NCBI GenBank assembly: GCA_029582265.1
Contig: CM055822.1
Coordinates: 37,264,590 to 37,328,589 of the forward strand
Direction: 5' to 3'
Length of the DNA: 64,000 bases
DNA from: Zoroaster sp. YZ-2022
Taxonomy: Eukaryota > Echinodermata > Asteroidea > Forcipulatida > Zoroasteridae
The notes beneath the pieces were generated by a model that was given only the letters and a program-made list of their open reading frames with translations, was not told the DNA's origin and made no database searches. Made by a program: the position numbers and the translations under genes. Below, one piece after another: positions 23,301-53,857 of this stretch (positions within the stretch are counted from its first letter, which is position 1; every line of letters starts with the position of its first letter).

Positions 23301-24588
23301 TCGTAATGAAAAACTCAATAACGATGAGTAGTAGACTTATTACACTGTCCCTATCACTGGGACGTTTCCTTGTCCATTCTAGAGAAATCGAATGAACATT
23401 CATTCGTACAATTCAGTGTTCTGGCTTCCCTTTTATTTACTAATTTACATTATTACTAATTTACATTTTATTTACATTATTTTTTCCCTTTTTTTCATGT
23501 TTGAGAATAGGCTTGGGCAGTTTTTCAGTAAAACCGAGTAGTGACGGTATTTTTTTTAAAGCGAAACCAAACCGATGGATTTTTACTATACCAAAAAACA
23601 ATAAAATGCCGCTGTATTTTCGTCGCCATCTATAGAATATCCAAGAAAACAATTTCAAAGCATTTTATTAATGTATAAAATCAGCCATTTTTGAGCCCTA
23701 GAGTGGGGCAAGTTATCCCGACAGTCGAGGCCAAAATTCACTGAACTGCGGTCAGATATTTCCACAATGACACAACAGTGAGAGTGTACGCACATGTACA
23801 ATGCATTAGATGTATGTGTTTTGTCACGTGATATGCTATCGAGAAAATGTGAAGCCCCTGGGAAATCTGTGTTTTAAAGTCCATACAAAGTGCCTTACAG
23901 TGAGATTAACTTTCCTGATAACAAAATTCAACGAATCAAACACTGGACATTCAAAACTTCGGTTGCTCTTAGAATATTTGTTCGTAAAAAGCAAGAAAAA
24001 TAGGGGACCATTATTATGTGCGCTTATGCCGGACTCCAGACCTTCCTTCGGCTTCGCCATTTTCGCCCGGATTTCGTCTATTCCGGGCTTAAATTGATAC
24101 GATTCTATGTCACTTATTTCACCAACTTTGGCATCATTATAATCAAATGACGATGATGAACAACACAATTGGTCAGTACTACTTTGGGAAACTTCTTTAA
24201 AAACACTTTCGGAAGTGGTAGTTTGCAAACTTATGTTTGCAGCTGTACGCAATGTAATATGCTTTGAGTACAAAACGTACCGCAGTAAACAGTTGAAGCG
24301 TTCGCCTCCCTTAAATGTACGTCATCAAAATAGGCTCAGTGAAAGTGTCCCCGACGGCTTTTGTTTCGGGCCTGCAGTTCGCGGTTGTGGCGAAGTACAT
24401 TTTCATTGGGTTTTGAAGGGTTAAAGAAAAATAATGGAAGTCTTATTTTTAGTTATTCCTACTTAGAATTACTTACTTTTTAAAATAGGGTTGAAAATAT
24501 TTACATTTTTCTATGGTCTTTAAATAAAAATTGTTGTGCAAATATTTGACCAATATTTAACAAAATATATTTTGTGTAATTAATTATA
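23300..24588. other. Stretch without a firm gene; one weak minus-strand open frame
   Basis: A minus-strand frame is open from 24273 to 23836 and includes the stretch EISDIESYQFKPGIDEIRAK. It lacks an ATG at its start and I cannot assign it, so it is a possible eroded exon only. The rest shows nothing. Confidence 0.25.
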
Positions 24589-24891
24589 TCATGATATACG
24601 GTACCATTCAGCAACAGGATTGATCCATACCGGCTCTTTAAAGGCATACGCTTTAAAGTCGTATAGAGTCCCTTTACCGGCTTCCATTAGGGCCCATCTG
24701 GTCTGGCGTTCCGGCTCACTGATATCCTTCCCTGCCCCGATTTCTAGCCAAGAAGGCCCTGCGCCTTTAGGGGAGAAACAAGTCAGCTCCCAAGCATTAC
24801 CTGAGCCAGTTCCGGCGAAAAGCCAACTTCCTAAATTGGGCGCAGGCGGTAAACGAACCCAGACCCGGGTGGTCTGACAGTACCAGCGCAC
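24589..24891 (-). CDS. Unrecognised open frame resembling a terminal exon
   Basis: About 100 codons are open on the minus strand in a GC-rich block, ending with TGA at 24589. An acceptor-like CTCTATTCAACAG lies immediately upstream. The reading is Trp- and Gly-rich (SWLFAGTGSGNAWEL, PSWLEIGAG, PVWINPVAEWYRIS) and looks like part of a real protein. The plus strand is also open over much of it, which weakens the case. No ATG is available at the start, so it would be a last exon or a retroelement fragment. It does not resemble the missing last P450 exon. Confidence 0.3.
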   Translation of the reverse strand: MRWYCQTTRVWVRLPPAPNLGSWLFAGTGSGNAWELTCFSPKGAGPSWLEIGAGKDISEPERQTRWALMEAGKGTLYDFKAYAFKEPVWINPVAEWYRIS

Positions 24892-24995
24892 TGTTGAATA
24901 GAGCTACGAGTACGTTGGTACTGGGTAGTTTTTGACAGCAATGTAAATGTGTTACAGTATTAAAGGATATGAATTGGGTAAAAAATATCATTCTT

Positions 24996-25071
24996 GTCGC
25001 CGGTGGGATTTGACCTTGAGACTATTCACTTCACAGTTGGTCGCTCTACCAACTGAGCTATCAGCGGCTAG
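24996..25071 (-). pseudogene. Degenerate tRNA-like sequence (SINE head or tRNA pseudogene)
   Basis: The minus strand has a clean box A (TAGCTCAGTTGGTAGAGC) and a shortened box B (GGTCAAATCC, one T missing). The anticodon arm and acceptor stem do not pair well. It resembles the promoter head of a tRNA-derived SINE. Confidence 0.5.
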
Positions 25072-25279
25072 TAATGCACCACTGTGACACAACAATACAT
25101 TGAAGATGGTTAACACTGTTTACAACTTCCTGTCAGTGGAGGGCGCTATACATACTTTATGGAAGCCAACACTTATGGACGTCCTTTACGAAATAAACTC
25201 TCAATTATTTGAAACTTTGTGTAATTTTAACATAGGCCCCTAACTATTCTTGTTTTCTCTAAAATTTTAAGCACTTCAA

Positions 25280-26500
25280 TTTATCAGGATGGTTGACGCG
25301 CCTGACGTGAATGTTTAGATAATAAACCGTTAATTTGATAATGTGGTAATACCAATGTTGTACCTTCCCCTAAAATGTTGTGTACACAAGGTACTTCTAA
25401 AATAAAAACTCCCAAGCTATCGAGGTTCTCGGTAGCACAGTAGTTTACATGCCCGCATATTATTGACGTAGACCAACTCAAGTTGCCCAATGAAGTATTT
25501 ATTGCGAAAAATGTCAAATACCAATGGTTCACTGTCGTCATGGGCGGCAATCCTACGAAGAGTACCCACAATCTAAAATGTCCTCCCAATGAATATTCAC
25601 GTACAGCAATGTGTTTATTTGTTAGTTTCAGAATACTTGACAGCGTTCCCTCGAGGGCGACATTTCCCCTCCCTAATTATAGCTACATTTCCCTTCTGTT
25701 CTAAGAAAGCATGATATTTTAATTTACCCATGATTGGCGACCATAATAATCATGGTCGGCGATCTGGGGGGGGGGGGGGAGTACAACATGTCCCCAAATA
25801 TTTGTGACGGGATAGCAATGCCCCCTCCCCCCATAATGACCACCCCCTAACAAAAAGTTATTCTGAGCGCACATATTATTACTAGGCCTAATTGTAATTA
25901 ATTTTGACACCCAAATTAGCCTTTTGGGTCAATGATTTTATTACAGCCCATAATGCGAACGGTTTTCAAAAGAGATCAGTACAAATTGAAACAATCCAGA
26001 AATTTGTTTGCGTAAAAGAGGGGAAAATTGGGGAATGATGGAGAGGGGAGGGAGGGTGTCAGTCATGGGAAGCATATCAGGTCAATAAGGTGAACAAACA
26101 TCAGAAATAAGTTCCATAAAGACTTAAGGCCCAAGCCTATTTGAGAACTGACAAAAATATTACTCCATACGTCTTAATTCAATGTCATGACTCAAGTTAA
26201 TTAAAATAAGAAAAGTAAATCAAATAATGTTGATTTTGGAAATAAGTATTTGGTTTAGTAAAATTGATGAGATACTAGCGCAGATGTCGTTTTTTTTTTC
26301 ACTTGACTTTGAACCTTGACATATTGTTTAAGGGCTGTTTGCAGCTCCGCTACATTACTTGCACCTGTGACCGGTAGGTGTATGACACGTGATCACATCG
26401 TGCGGACAAAATCGAACCGCAGAGAAGACCAAAACAAGGCATGAATTGGTCCAAAATACAGTGTAAGTTTCAATATTTTTTATTATCATGTGCATTTTTA
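25280..26500. other. Gene-free stretch downstream of the P450 gene
   Basis: GATAATGTGGTAATACCAAT followed by GTTGTACCTTCCCCTAAA at about 25335-25373 is one end of the MITE family also seen at 28690-28737 and 44351-44658. A poly-G tract is at about 25767. The last P450 exon was looked for here and not found. Confidence 0.4.
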
Positions 26501-26636
26501 TTGTGCCAATGTGCCACTTTTTGTTACCCTATTCCCATTTTCAGTCAGCCTTGGTTCACCTCTGGTAAAGGCCTACGGCTTCCTGAATCTAGAAAAAACC
26601 GCAAAACTTGTCACCTCTGATAACAAAGAATCTTAC

Positions 26637-45032
<18,396 letters not shown>

Positions 45033-45039
45033 ACACTTT

Positions 45040-46285
45040 CTTCCGCTGCCTTTAAATATATACGGGCTTGTACCCAGTGTTTTATTACATACATAGCAAG
45101 TTTTCATTGCATCCCTGTATGTAAAATAGGAATCACACTTCATCAATTTTTATAACTCTATAATGAGGTTACACGTGCGACTGGGTACCAGCACAACTTA
45201 AATCTCTTCCATATTTTGGTATGCGCATGATACGCATGAGTTAATTGGTCCACGTCTTTCACACCACTGTCAGTAGAGTCTGACTTGGTGACAACATTTT
45301 CTGAATCATTTGCTAGTATCAGTCTCTTTTAAAACATCGCAGAGGGTCAATGAATATATGTCGGTAATACTCTCTCTAAATAAAATAATAATAATTAAAT
45401 TAAATACGATTTGTATAGAGCCGTTTCTTCAGGTTCAAATGATTCTTTTTCATAAGGTGTGACGGTTGGATAAAGTATTAGAACATGGAAATCCATATAC
45501 CTGAATAAACTCCCAACCAAGGTGATCAGGTTAGCGTAGTCATACTTCCCTCGCCTTTTACCTTGTTGGACCTAGGCTGAAACTCCAATTCGAACTCGAG
45601 CCGACATCTGGATTGGGTTTTCGATTTTTAACTATTTACGTGTCTTTACTGGTTATCCTCCCAGATCTAAAACTGATTTCATCTTCTTCTCTTCTCATTA
45701 TTCACTGTAGCGATCTATTGTATTTGCATAATTTTTATCACGTGTTAAATTCAGTAGACTCTAATTATCTAAGGCCCAAAGTGCAGTTGGTGGCAGGCTC
45801 TAAACTCTAATCATATCTCCGTGTTCAGTGAAGTCGACAGAAGAACTTTTGATCCTTTATTATCTTATTAAAGAACCAAATGTTAGTTTTTAAAGGTAAT
45901 TCACTCAAATAATATGTATTCTACAAGACTGTTTACTTTTCGTTGTATTTGTATTTTTATTTTCTAACAATTCGTTATGTTTCAGACTAAAGTAGCTGAC
46001 TGTCATATTTTCATGACATGTGTTGTGGACCTTATTATGGAGTTCTAAAAAAAAAGACAATGGCACATTGCAAGAAGAGCGTTCACGCGTCGCATAATAA
46101 GTGATCAAGTGTCGCATTAGAAATCACCCGTCACACTGGAAGTGTTCAAGTGTTACGCTAGAAGTGTTCACGCGTCGCACTGACATCCTGACAAACATTT
46201 CCTAGAAATCTTGCTATTTCTATGATGAACTGCGTAAAATGTATGTCACACATGTGTTTTATCGGCTTCAAAATCGGTGTAGTGA
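45040..46285. other. Region upstream of the P450 gene
   Basis: This holds the presumed promoter of the minus-strand P450, but no TATA or other site can be assigned with confidence. At 46076-46190 short words (GTGTTCAAGTGT, TTCACGCGTCGCA) recur as a degenerate repeat. Confidence 0.35.
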
Positions 46286-46289
46286 TATG

Positions 46290-46500
46290 ATACATGTTAA
46301 CATATATACGCAGTTATTGAAACTAGACCAAATTTCCCATACATAAACTATGGTGGCTAAGTGAGGACGCACAAATCGGGCAAACGTTCATACCCCTATG
46401 TGGAAAAAAAAAGTCGTTTAACACAGCGCGGCAGCATTCCAATCGATTCCGCAATTTTGGCTGCAAATGGACATAGCACAGAAATAAATAAAACCAAAAA
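46290..46500. repeat. Interspersed repeat family R, copy 2
   Basis: GTTATTGAAACTAGACCAAA, CAAATCGGGCAAACGTTCAT and AATTTTGGCTGCAAATGGAC match the inverse of 42190-42510. Confidence 0.7.
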
Positions 46501-46914
46501 TGCCGACGCGCTGGTCTGGGTTTATCAGGAAAACTTGGTTTCCAGTTTCCAGTTACCCGTCCCAAGCAATTACTTATACACAACCACTTAAACCACTTTC
46601 TGTTAAGTTGTTTCCTTAAACATTCTGACATGTTATAAAACATTTCCTATAAACCATGCTATTTCTATGATGAACTGCGTACAATGTATGTCACACATGT
46701 ATTTTATTATGAAAGCTTCATTTCCAGTTACTGCCTGTGAAGCCAAAAAATGTATCTTGTTTCTGGTCATAGGTCGGCTTCAAATGGATAAAGTCATATG
46801 TTAACATGTGTACACGGTTATTGGAACCAGAGCAAACGCCATGAAAATTGAGAGACCAGTGGACAATGTAATAAGTCTGGTACACATCGCTATCAAACTG
46901 TTATTCCCATGATG

Positions 46915-47390
46915 TTGTATGCTCAAGCTTGGGTACATCATTCATTGTAATCTATTTCTGGAAGACGCAATTTGTTTTCATGCGTCCGTTAAGAGGATGC
47001 ACGGAATAGGATGCACGGTCTTTATAAAACTGTTCGCATTGTTTAAATTAAATAACAAGACTTAAAAGTACGCGCAAGAAAATAAATTATTTATTCTGTT
47101 AACGTAAAAATGCTTAAAATACTAGCATGTTAATGCTTAAAATACTAAATAGTGAATATTGGGCATTTTACCGTCGAGTCAGAGTCACAAACATCGAGTC
47201 CGAGTCACAAGTTTGAGTCCAGAGGGTCGAGTCCGAATCCGAGTCCGAGTCCGAGTCATTGTACATCATTGTACATGGTGACTCGAGTACAAGTCCAAAT
47301 CACCAAAAAAGTGACTCGAGTCAGACTCGAGTCCAAGACCGAGTCACGAGTCATACAAGTCTGAAGAGAAGCCTCACAAATCGGGCAAAC
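46915..47390. repeat. GACTCG-rich interspersed repeat, copy 2 (inverted to 22640-23300)
   Basis: TTGGGTACATCATTCATTG, GAATAGGATGCACGGTCTTT, ATTGTTTAAATTAAATAA and a CGAGTCCGAGTC-rich core are the inverse of copy 1. Confidence 0.75.
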
Positions 47391-47480
47391 GTTCATACCA
47401 CCTTTAAAAAAACACGGCAGAATTCCAATCGATCCAGCAATTTTGGCTGCAACTGAACATCGTTTCATAGCAAAAATATA
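47370..47480. repeat. Interspersed repeat family R, partial copy 3
   Basis: CACAAATCGGGCAAACGTTC through AATTTTGGCTGCAACTGAAC repeats the 46365-46480 sequence in the same orientation. It directly abuts the GACTCG-rich repeat. Confidence 0.75.
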
Positions 47481-48039
47481 AATAAATTTGTGTTCGTCGA
47501 TTTGTACCACTTATAATTACGATCGCTATATAATAAAATAAAAAATAATAAGGGCCTTCATAAGTGTCTGAAGTGTCCCCTGAAATTCCTCCCCTGCTTA
47601 ATAATAGTACGCGACTGTATGTTTACTGTTCCTGGCTAGCTTTAGATGAACAATAACCAAAGCAACCCCCCCCCCCCCACATGGAAAACTCGGACACAAT
47701 TAGTTTTGCGCTAAGAAATATATTCACAATGCGTATTCTTAAAACTCGATAGGTAATACTTTACATATAGGGTAAGCTGTTATAGTGTAAGTTGAACAAG
47801 TACTGCAAGAGCAGCATTTTACCATGGAAGAAGGGTTTCATGATAAACTGACAAAGTATAATTTATAGTTTGATGAAATTCTTGCGTCGGGTGATAAACA
47901 ATTGATTTAATTTTGCAGCCGGTGCTGCTATATAGGACAAAATTAGGGCAAACTTGAGTAGGCCTATACATCGCAAAAGTGGATACTATAAAACCACATA
48001 AACCTGGAAAGCTTTACCGATAAAACGGTGGATAACAAC

Positions 48040-48430
48040 CCCAGATAACATTCATACATTGGGCCAACGTTGGCAATTGGTAGGCAACGTCAGCGTTGGC
48101 ATTATGGTGGCTGCTTATATATGATGAGCCAATGTTGGCAATTAATCGGCAACATCGACATTTGCATCATGTTGGTTGCTGACGTTGGGTCAATGTTGGC
48201 TCTAGGTCGGTAATACATTGGCATTACGTTGGCGATCGATATTGAACCAATGCTGGTTTTCAGTCGGACACCGACATTGCCATTGTGTTAGTTTCTTACA
48301 TTGGGCCAATGTTGGCTCTGGGTCGGCAATATGACATTGGTATTACGTTGGTCGATATGTTGAACCAACATTGGTTTTCAGTCGGACACCGACATTGGCA
48401 TTGTGTTAGTTTTTAACATTGGGCCACTGT
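48040..48430. repeat. Diverged tandem repeat of roughly 60/125 bp rich in CCAACGTTGG
   Basis: CATTGGGCCAATGTTGGC, GTCGGACACCGACATTG and similar words recur. The block TTGGTTTTCAGTCGGACACC occurs twice about 125 bases apart, with shorter half-units of about 60 bases inside. The units are partly palindromic. Confidence 0.75.
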
Positions 48431-48940
48431 TCTTATCGGTGACGTCATGTCAGCAAACCAGCCACTTTGATTGGACGAAAATAAATACGTCACGCTGGTC
48501 ACATTTTTCAACCGCCATTTTTAACTACGATACGATGTCGTTTGTTTTCGTCTAACTGATCGTTTGAGAATCATTGCAAAATTAAAAGAAGAGGTTTTCA
48601 TTACATGGTTTCATTTGAAGGTATGTAAACTTTCACATTTATTATACATGTATGTTCGTTTTAGTATAGATAATGATTATACAAAACCATGTTTAACGTT
48701 AACAACATCAGTGTGGCACTGACACATGTACAGCAGGTCATGTAGGCCTACTGGTCGTGTACATGTGTGTGTGAGCTTTCACTGTACAACCTATTGTCAT
48801 TGGCATTGTCCTGTACAGTGGATGGAGGGGCCATGATACGTTCGCTGTTTTATTAACAAAACACACACACAGGGGATGTTGCATTACTAATGTTAATAAT
48901 AGTAGGCAATTTGGCTACAGTAGGTGTCAATAGTTCCTAA

Positions 48941-49619
48941 TGCTATGGTCACACAGAGATTTCGACTCTCTAGATCGTGTTTCGTCAAGATTTTAGATTT
49001 TTTACAAATTTTTTTCGAGAAAAGTCGACATAGTCTAAAGAGTCTAAAAAAATCGAAACTGTCGATATTTGTCGAGATTTGTCGAGATTTGTCGAAAAAA
49101 AAATCATTAATCGAAAATTATTAAACCTGACCAATATTTTTCGATAAAGTTTCGATCAAATTTATCGAAATGTTGTCGACATTTTATCGAAACTGTCTAA
49201 AATGAAATCGAAATAGTCTTAACAGTCTAAAAGTTCGAAAACCAGTCGAAATAAATCTAAACTCTCTAAATAGTCTAAACAATCGTTACAGTCGAAATAA
49301 ATCGGAACATTTGTCCAAATTTTTTAAAACAATCGAAAATTAATCGAAAAAAAATCTAAATCAATCTAAACAGTCTAAACAGTCGAATTTTGTCGAAATG
49401 CCAGTCGAAATGATCTAAACAGTCGAAAGTCGTCTAAATAAAATCGAAAATGAATCGAAATTGTCGAGAAAATACAAAAATTTAAATTTTCTCACGGAAA
49501 ACAGATATTTTGTCGATATTTATACGAGATTTTGACGAAATTATTAAAAATAACAAAAAAAACAAGAATCGAAATATATTTCGACAGAAAGATCGAAATA
49601 TTCCTGTGGGACCATAGCA
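48941..49619. mobile_element. 679-bp transposon-like element packed with TCGAAA/TCTAAA motifs
   Basis: TGCTATGGTCACACAG and the inverted TGCTATGGTCCCACAG mark the ends, with TAA on the left and TTA on the right (a possible decayed TWA duplication). The interior is dominated by GTCGAAAT, TCTAAAC and TCGAGA words every 8-15 bases. It has the same architecture as 34254-35261, with a different motif. The weak plus-strand frame at 48924-49124 is part of this array. Confidence 0.65.
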
Positions 49620-50073
49620 TTAGTAATACTGTAGTGGCTGCACTGGCACATATTGGCACTTTTCTCACTAAAGAAGGGCCTAGGCCTGAAACTCACCACC
49701 TTTATTGAGATAATGAAACAGTCATGTCATGGATGAAGGAAGAGGTCACATGTATTCTATTATATTCTATTCTAAAGCCTAACTTAAACGCATTTTTCTT
49801 TATTAAGTTGCATCATTTTTCTGAAGTTACATCAACCATCATCCTGATATAACATTATGACTCTGAGGGTTTTCTAACTAATATGTGTGTTTTGTTAGCA
49901 TGATCCATTATTCTTCATCCCTCTTTGAAAACATAATATTGTTTTTACATGATACGTTTGTATTTCAGATCAACGGTTGATCATGCTTGCTATATGTTAC
50001 CCTTATAAAAAAAATTACAGTGTCATCACATAGCAAAACCTCTGTGTGAACACAATGTTTACACAGTGTATTC

Positions 50074-50300
50074 CACTGTGGGCAACACTGTGGGCGCCAC
50101 TGTGGGCGCCACTGTGGGCGCCACTGTGGGCGCCACTGTGGGCGCCACTGTGGGCGCCACTGTGGGCGCCACTGTGGGCGCCACTGTGGGCGCCACTGTG
50201 GGCGCCACTGTGGGCGCCACTGTGGGCGCCACTGTGGGCGCCACTGTGGGCGCCACTGTGGGCGCCACTGTGGGCGCCACTGTGGGCGCCACTGTGGGCA
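50074..50300. repeat. 12-bp minisatellite CACTGTGGGCGC, about 18 copies
   Basis: Perfect 12-base units. Each contains the palindrome GGCGCC. The frames across it (APLW, TVGA) are artefacts. Confidence 0.97.
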
Positions 50301-50445
50301 GGCCTTCGCGGGGTTGTGGGGACTTATAACAAAAGGGTAGGCCAGAACACCGTATCTGTGGGGACATTTTCATGTCCCCATAGCATTTTTGGTCCCCACA
50401 ACTGTGTGTAAAAGCGAGTGTATGTCCCCACAATTACGGAAAAAG

Positions 50446-50554
50446 ACTGTGTAACACTGTGTGTAACACTGTGTGTAACACTGTGTGTAACACTGTGTGT
50501 AACACTGTGTGTAACACTGTGTGTAACACTGTGTGTAACACTGTGTGTAACACT
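50446..50554. repeat. 12-bp minisatellite CACTGTGTGTAA, about 9 copies
   Basis: Perfect 12-base units sharing CACTGTG with the array 145 bases to the left. The intervening and following DNA is rich in CCCCACA and CACTGTG words. Confidence 0.95.
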
Positions 50555-50676
50555 ATGAATTTGGAACAAAACCATAGTGTCCCCACAGTGTGACCATACA
50601 GATATCATAGTGTCCCCATACATAGTGTCCCCACAGTGTGACCATACATATATCATAGTGTCCCCACAGTGTCACC

Positions 50677-51064
50677 TAGGGCTGTGCCGGGTATCCGGAT
50701 ACCCGACCGAAACTGTCATTACCCGGTTCCATTTTCGGTTCCAATTACCCGTAAACGACTTTTTAAAATTCGGACTAAACATTTGAGTGGTACAAACAGA
50801 AATCAAGTGACTCTTGAACAATGCACTTGTACAGACAATTATCTTTAAATTCAAGAGATTACACTCCAATAAAGAAAAGATCGATAGTATGGTATCCTCT
50901 GTATTATAAAAGTCAATTTGTTACCATTTACAGTACATGTATTTGTGCACCACTGGAGGCATGTTTTCAACAAAAATGAAAACGGGTATCCGGGTATCCG
51001 GGTATCCGAAGTTTCCTGATTTCGGGTATCCGGTTCCAAAAATATCCGAAAACGCACAGCCCTA
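50677..51064. mobile_element. 388-bp hAT-type MITE with 8-bp target duplication
   Basis: The ends TAGGGCTGTGC and GCACAGCCCTA are flanked by GTGTCACC on both sides (50669-50676, 51065-51072). Eight-base duplications and YAGGG-type ends are characteristic of hAT transposons. The interior near both ends repeats GGGTATCCGG. No transposase frame. Confidence 0.9.
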
Positions 51065-51402
51065 GTGTCACCATACAGATGTCATGAAAAATTATATTGT
51101 AAATTTGCTGCAGTTTGATAACAATTACACTGGAAGTACAATTTCCTACAATAGTACTGTAACATTCTGTATAACTAACTACAGTGGATATGTGAAATTT
51201 GTAAATACTGTAAAAGAGAACAAACATGACGACAAATGTATGCAAGAAACTCAGAATCTTCATGTGACAAAGAAATAGTGGATTTTTATATAGGCTAGAT
51301 ATTCACAGTGTGTTCATAATGTGATCAGAGTGGCAAGTAGGACTTTTAAAACACTGTGTGATACTACAGAGCGTTCATAGTGTGATCACAAAGTGGCAAT
51401 CG

Positions 51403-51968
51403 CAACCCGAGTTGCTAAAAGCCCAACTTGCGTTGGTATTTATCCTTTTCAACCCATCCTACAGAACCCTGGCCCAGTGGGAGTAGATTCTTATCAGTGA
51501 TAATCCAATAAAAAGTGTTATGGAGCTTGAAGGCAAGCTTCGAATTATTTTGACTTGTGTATTATTTTCAAACCGATTGTATGTATTAGTTCATTATAAG
51601 CTCAAATATTCCTTCCTCTATGGTTAAACAAATTAAATTCTGCCGCTGCCTTTTGAGGTCTGATAGTGGATAAACAGTGTGCATTACGGGTTTTCTCCAT
51701 TAGAGCTCAACCCGAGTTGTTAAAAGCCCAACTCGGGTTGGTATTTATCCTTTTCAACCCATCCTACAGAACCCTGGCCCAGTGGGAGTAGATTCTTTAT
51801 CAGTGATAATCCAATAAAAAGTGTTATGGAGCTTGAAGGCAAGCTTCGAATTATTTTGACTTGTGTATTATTTTCAAACCGATTTTGTGTATTAGTTCAT
51901 TATAAGCTCAAATATTCCTTCCTCCATGGTTAAACAAATTAAATTCTGCCGCTGCCTTTCGAGGTCTG
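51403..51968. repeat. 260-bp direct duplication (51403-51662 and 51708-51968)
   Basis: Both copies begin CAACCCGAGTTG and run through CCTGGCCCAGTGGGAGTAGA, AAGGCAAGCTTCGAATTATT and CTGCCGCTGCCTTT to GAGGTCTG, separated by 45 bases. They differ at only a handful of positions. Each copy starts with a small hairpin (CAACCCGAGTTG...CAACTCGGGTTGG). Confidence 0.9.
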
Positions 51969-52121
51969 CAAACGCAACATGCTGAAAGAAGCACTGAAAC
52001 AATAACAGATTAACCAATCAGGCTACACTCCACCACCAACACCAGCATAATTATGAATATGGATGAGGTGAACTATCAAAGCTAACAAACTGAAGATTTT
52101 TGTCTGCAGTACATCTTCGTC

Positions 52122-52127
52122 CATGTA
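52122..52127. other. Left target-site duplication of the Polinton (CATGTA)
   Basis: CATGTA immediately precedes the left end AGTAGTGCTCCCC and recurs directly after the right end at 63765-63770. Confidence 0.85.
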
Positions 52128-52181
52128 AGTAGTGCTCCCCGTCTAACCACGTAATTCCGCCAGTGGTTTTTGGGCCTCTTT

Positions 52182-53857
52182 CCATCTTTCCATTTTTAAA
52201 AACAATTTTGTTTAAGCATTTAGATTTTTTCTTCTTTAAATATTCAATTTTTTGTTTCTTTGGATGGTCTTTGCGCGAATATAATCACATCACGTGCAAC
52301 GTTTTCTATATTTTTCCGTCAGATCATACTTTTAAGTGGGTTTTGTTCGTTGCCTTTATGTTAAACCATGAAGCGGTACAACTTTATTACCACTCGTCCA
52401 TAGTTTTCTATTGATTTGTCGGATCAAGACTTTTACTTTTCCTTTGTCCTTTTGATTCGCCCATAGAATTGTCGGATCAAGATCCCATTACCTCTTTCAC
52501 GCAACATCTAAGAATAACCCATGCGACCCGTTGGATCCAGTCATCTTTTGTTCTCCCAAAAGATTAAGATGTGCGTTCCCATCCCTTCATTTGTTAGATC
52601 TCCAACTCAGTCTCGTCACTAAATATTTTCCATATATACTTCTTGGCAATCAAGGTCTTGGCATTTTGTTTTTCTATTCTAACCTTGTCGTTTATACACC
52701 ATTGCTGTAAACATTTTTATTGTTTATTAGGATGGATGAAGTCTCCCTTTTAAAATAATTAATTTTCACCAATCAACAAATTAAACTTCAACAAAATAAA
52801 AAATACACTTTCCTTGTACAAAAATCGTTGCGATTGAGGCGAAGTGTTCAAGACGGATACGGATGTACATACTTGCAAACATACGTCACGTGTTGCATTT
52901 GCCCCTTTTCACACGGAAAATAATGCCTGTGCATATAGCATTGAATAAAACAATTAAAGTATCAACGCAACAAATTGTTTGATTAACGTATCATGCAGTC
53001 TGTGTCGATTGTATTACTTACTGTGCTCCGTATTTTGCACAAAGTTATTTTTGAACAGAATTGGGTTTAGTTATTAGCCTATAGTAACATAAATATACGT
53101 TTTGAAGTCTGGATCAGCGGTCTTCACCGGTGTGTTGGTTCTCCAAGACATCATTTCTTGTTATAAAGGAGTGCGTTCATCGGTAAAGTAATCGCAAGAC
53201 TAGATCTTTCAGGAGATTCTCGTAATTTCCAAAAAAGTATAAACATTACATAAGTTTGACTGTGGAAAACTAAAGGTTTACCGCATAACGGGTAAACGAG
53301 TCAGCATTTGATACATAATCCATAGGACTGAACTACTAAAAATGTCTTAATGTTTTAGGACAGGGAGGGATCCTGCTTTATCATGAATATTTCCCCTTTA
53401 ATAAGGGGGCCGTGGCAAATGTCTTGTTGGATAACAACGTTTCTATAAATAAATTAACAGGGGCATGGAATATAATTAGATGGTACCTAAGTTCACTGAT
53501 CAGTAATCGATTGATAGTAGTATTGTTATGTAAATCCAAACTTCCATTAAGTGTCCCAAAATTGTTTACTCAACAAAGGGAATGGCGGAACACGTAGAGC
53601 AGTGAAGGGGTGCCTGTATAATCACATCGGTCAATGAACGGGTCGGTATTTTACATGCACACAGAATCATAAACAAGCTAGTGACGTCATAAGTCAACAA
53701 CATGGCTGAGTGACCAGCCACTCGTTGGACGTGTCTGAACAGGTTTTTCAGATACGACGAAATGTATCTATTAATTAAAAAAAATGACATCATTCATCGT
53801 TGCAAATCAATAAACACGTCATTATTATTAACCAATCACAGACCAACACCCTTTTTT
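52182..53857. repeat. Left long inverted arm of the Polinton
   Basis: 1676 bases that are the near-perfect inverse of 60215-61889 (about 98% identical on the parts I compared, mostly single substitutions). Contains no supported gene. Confidence 0.9.

Noticed and set aside
46323..46643. Frames with CPIC motifs at 46.4 and 47.4 kb suggesting a zinc-finger protein
   Set aside because: Both fall in copies of the same interspersed repeat and are not conserved in the third copy.
50046..50433. Long frames with APLW or TVGA repeats on both strands
   Set aside because: Products of the 12-bp minisatellite, open in several frames at once.
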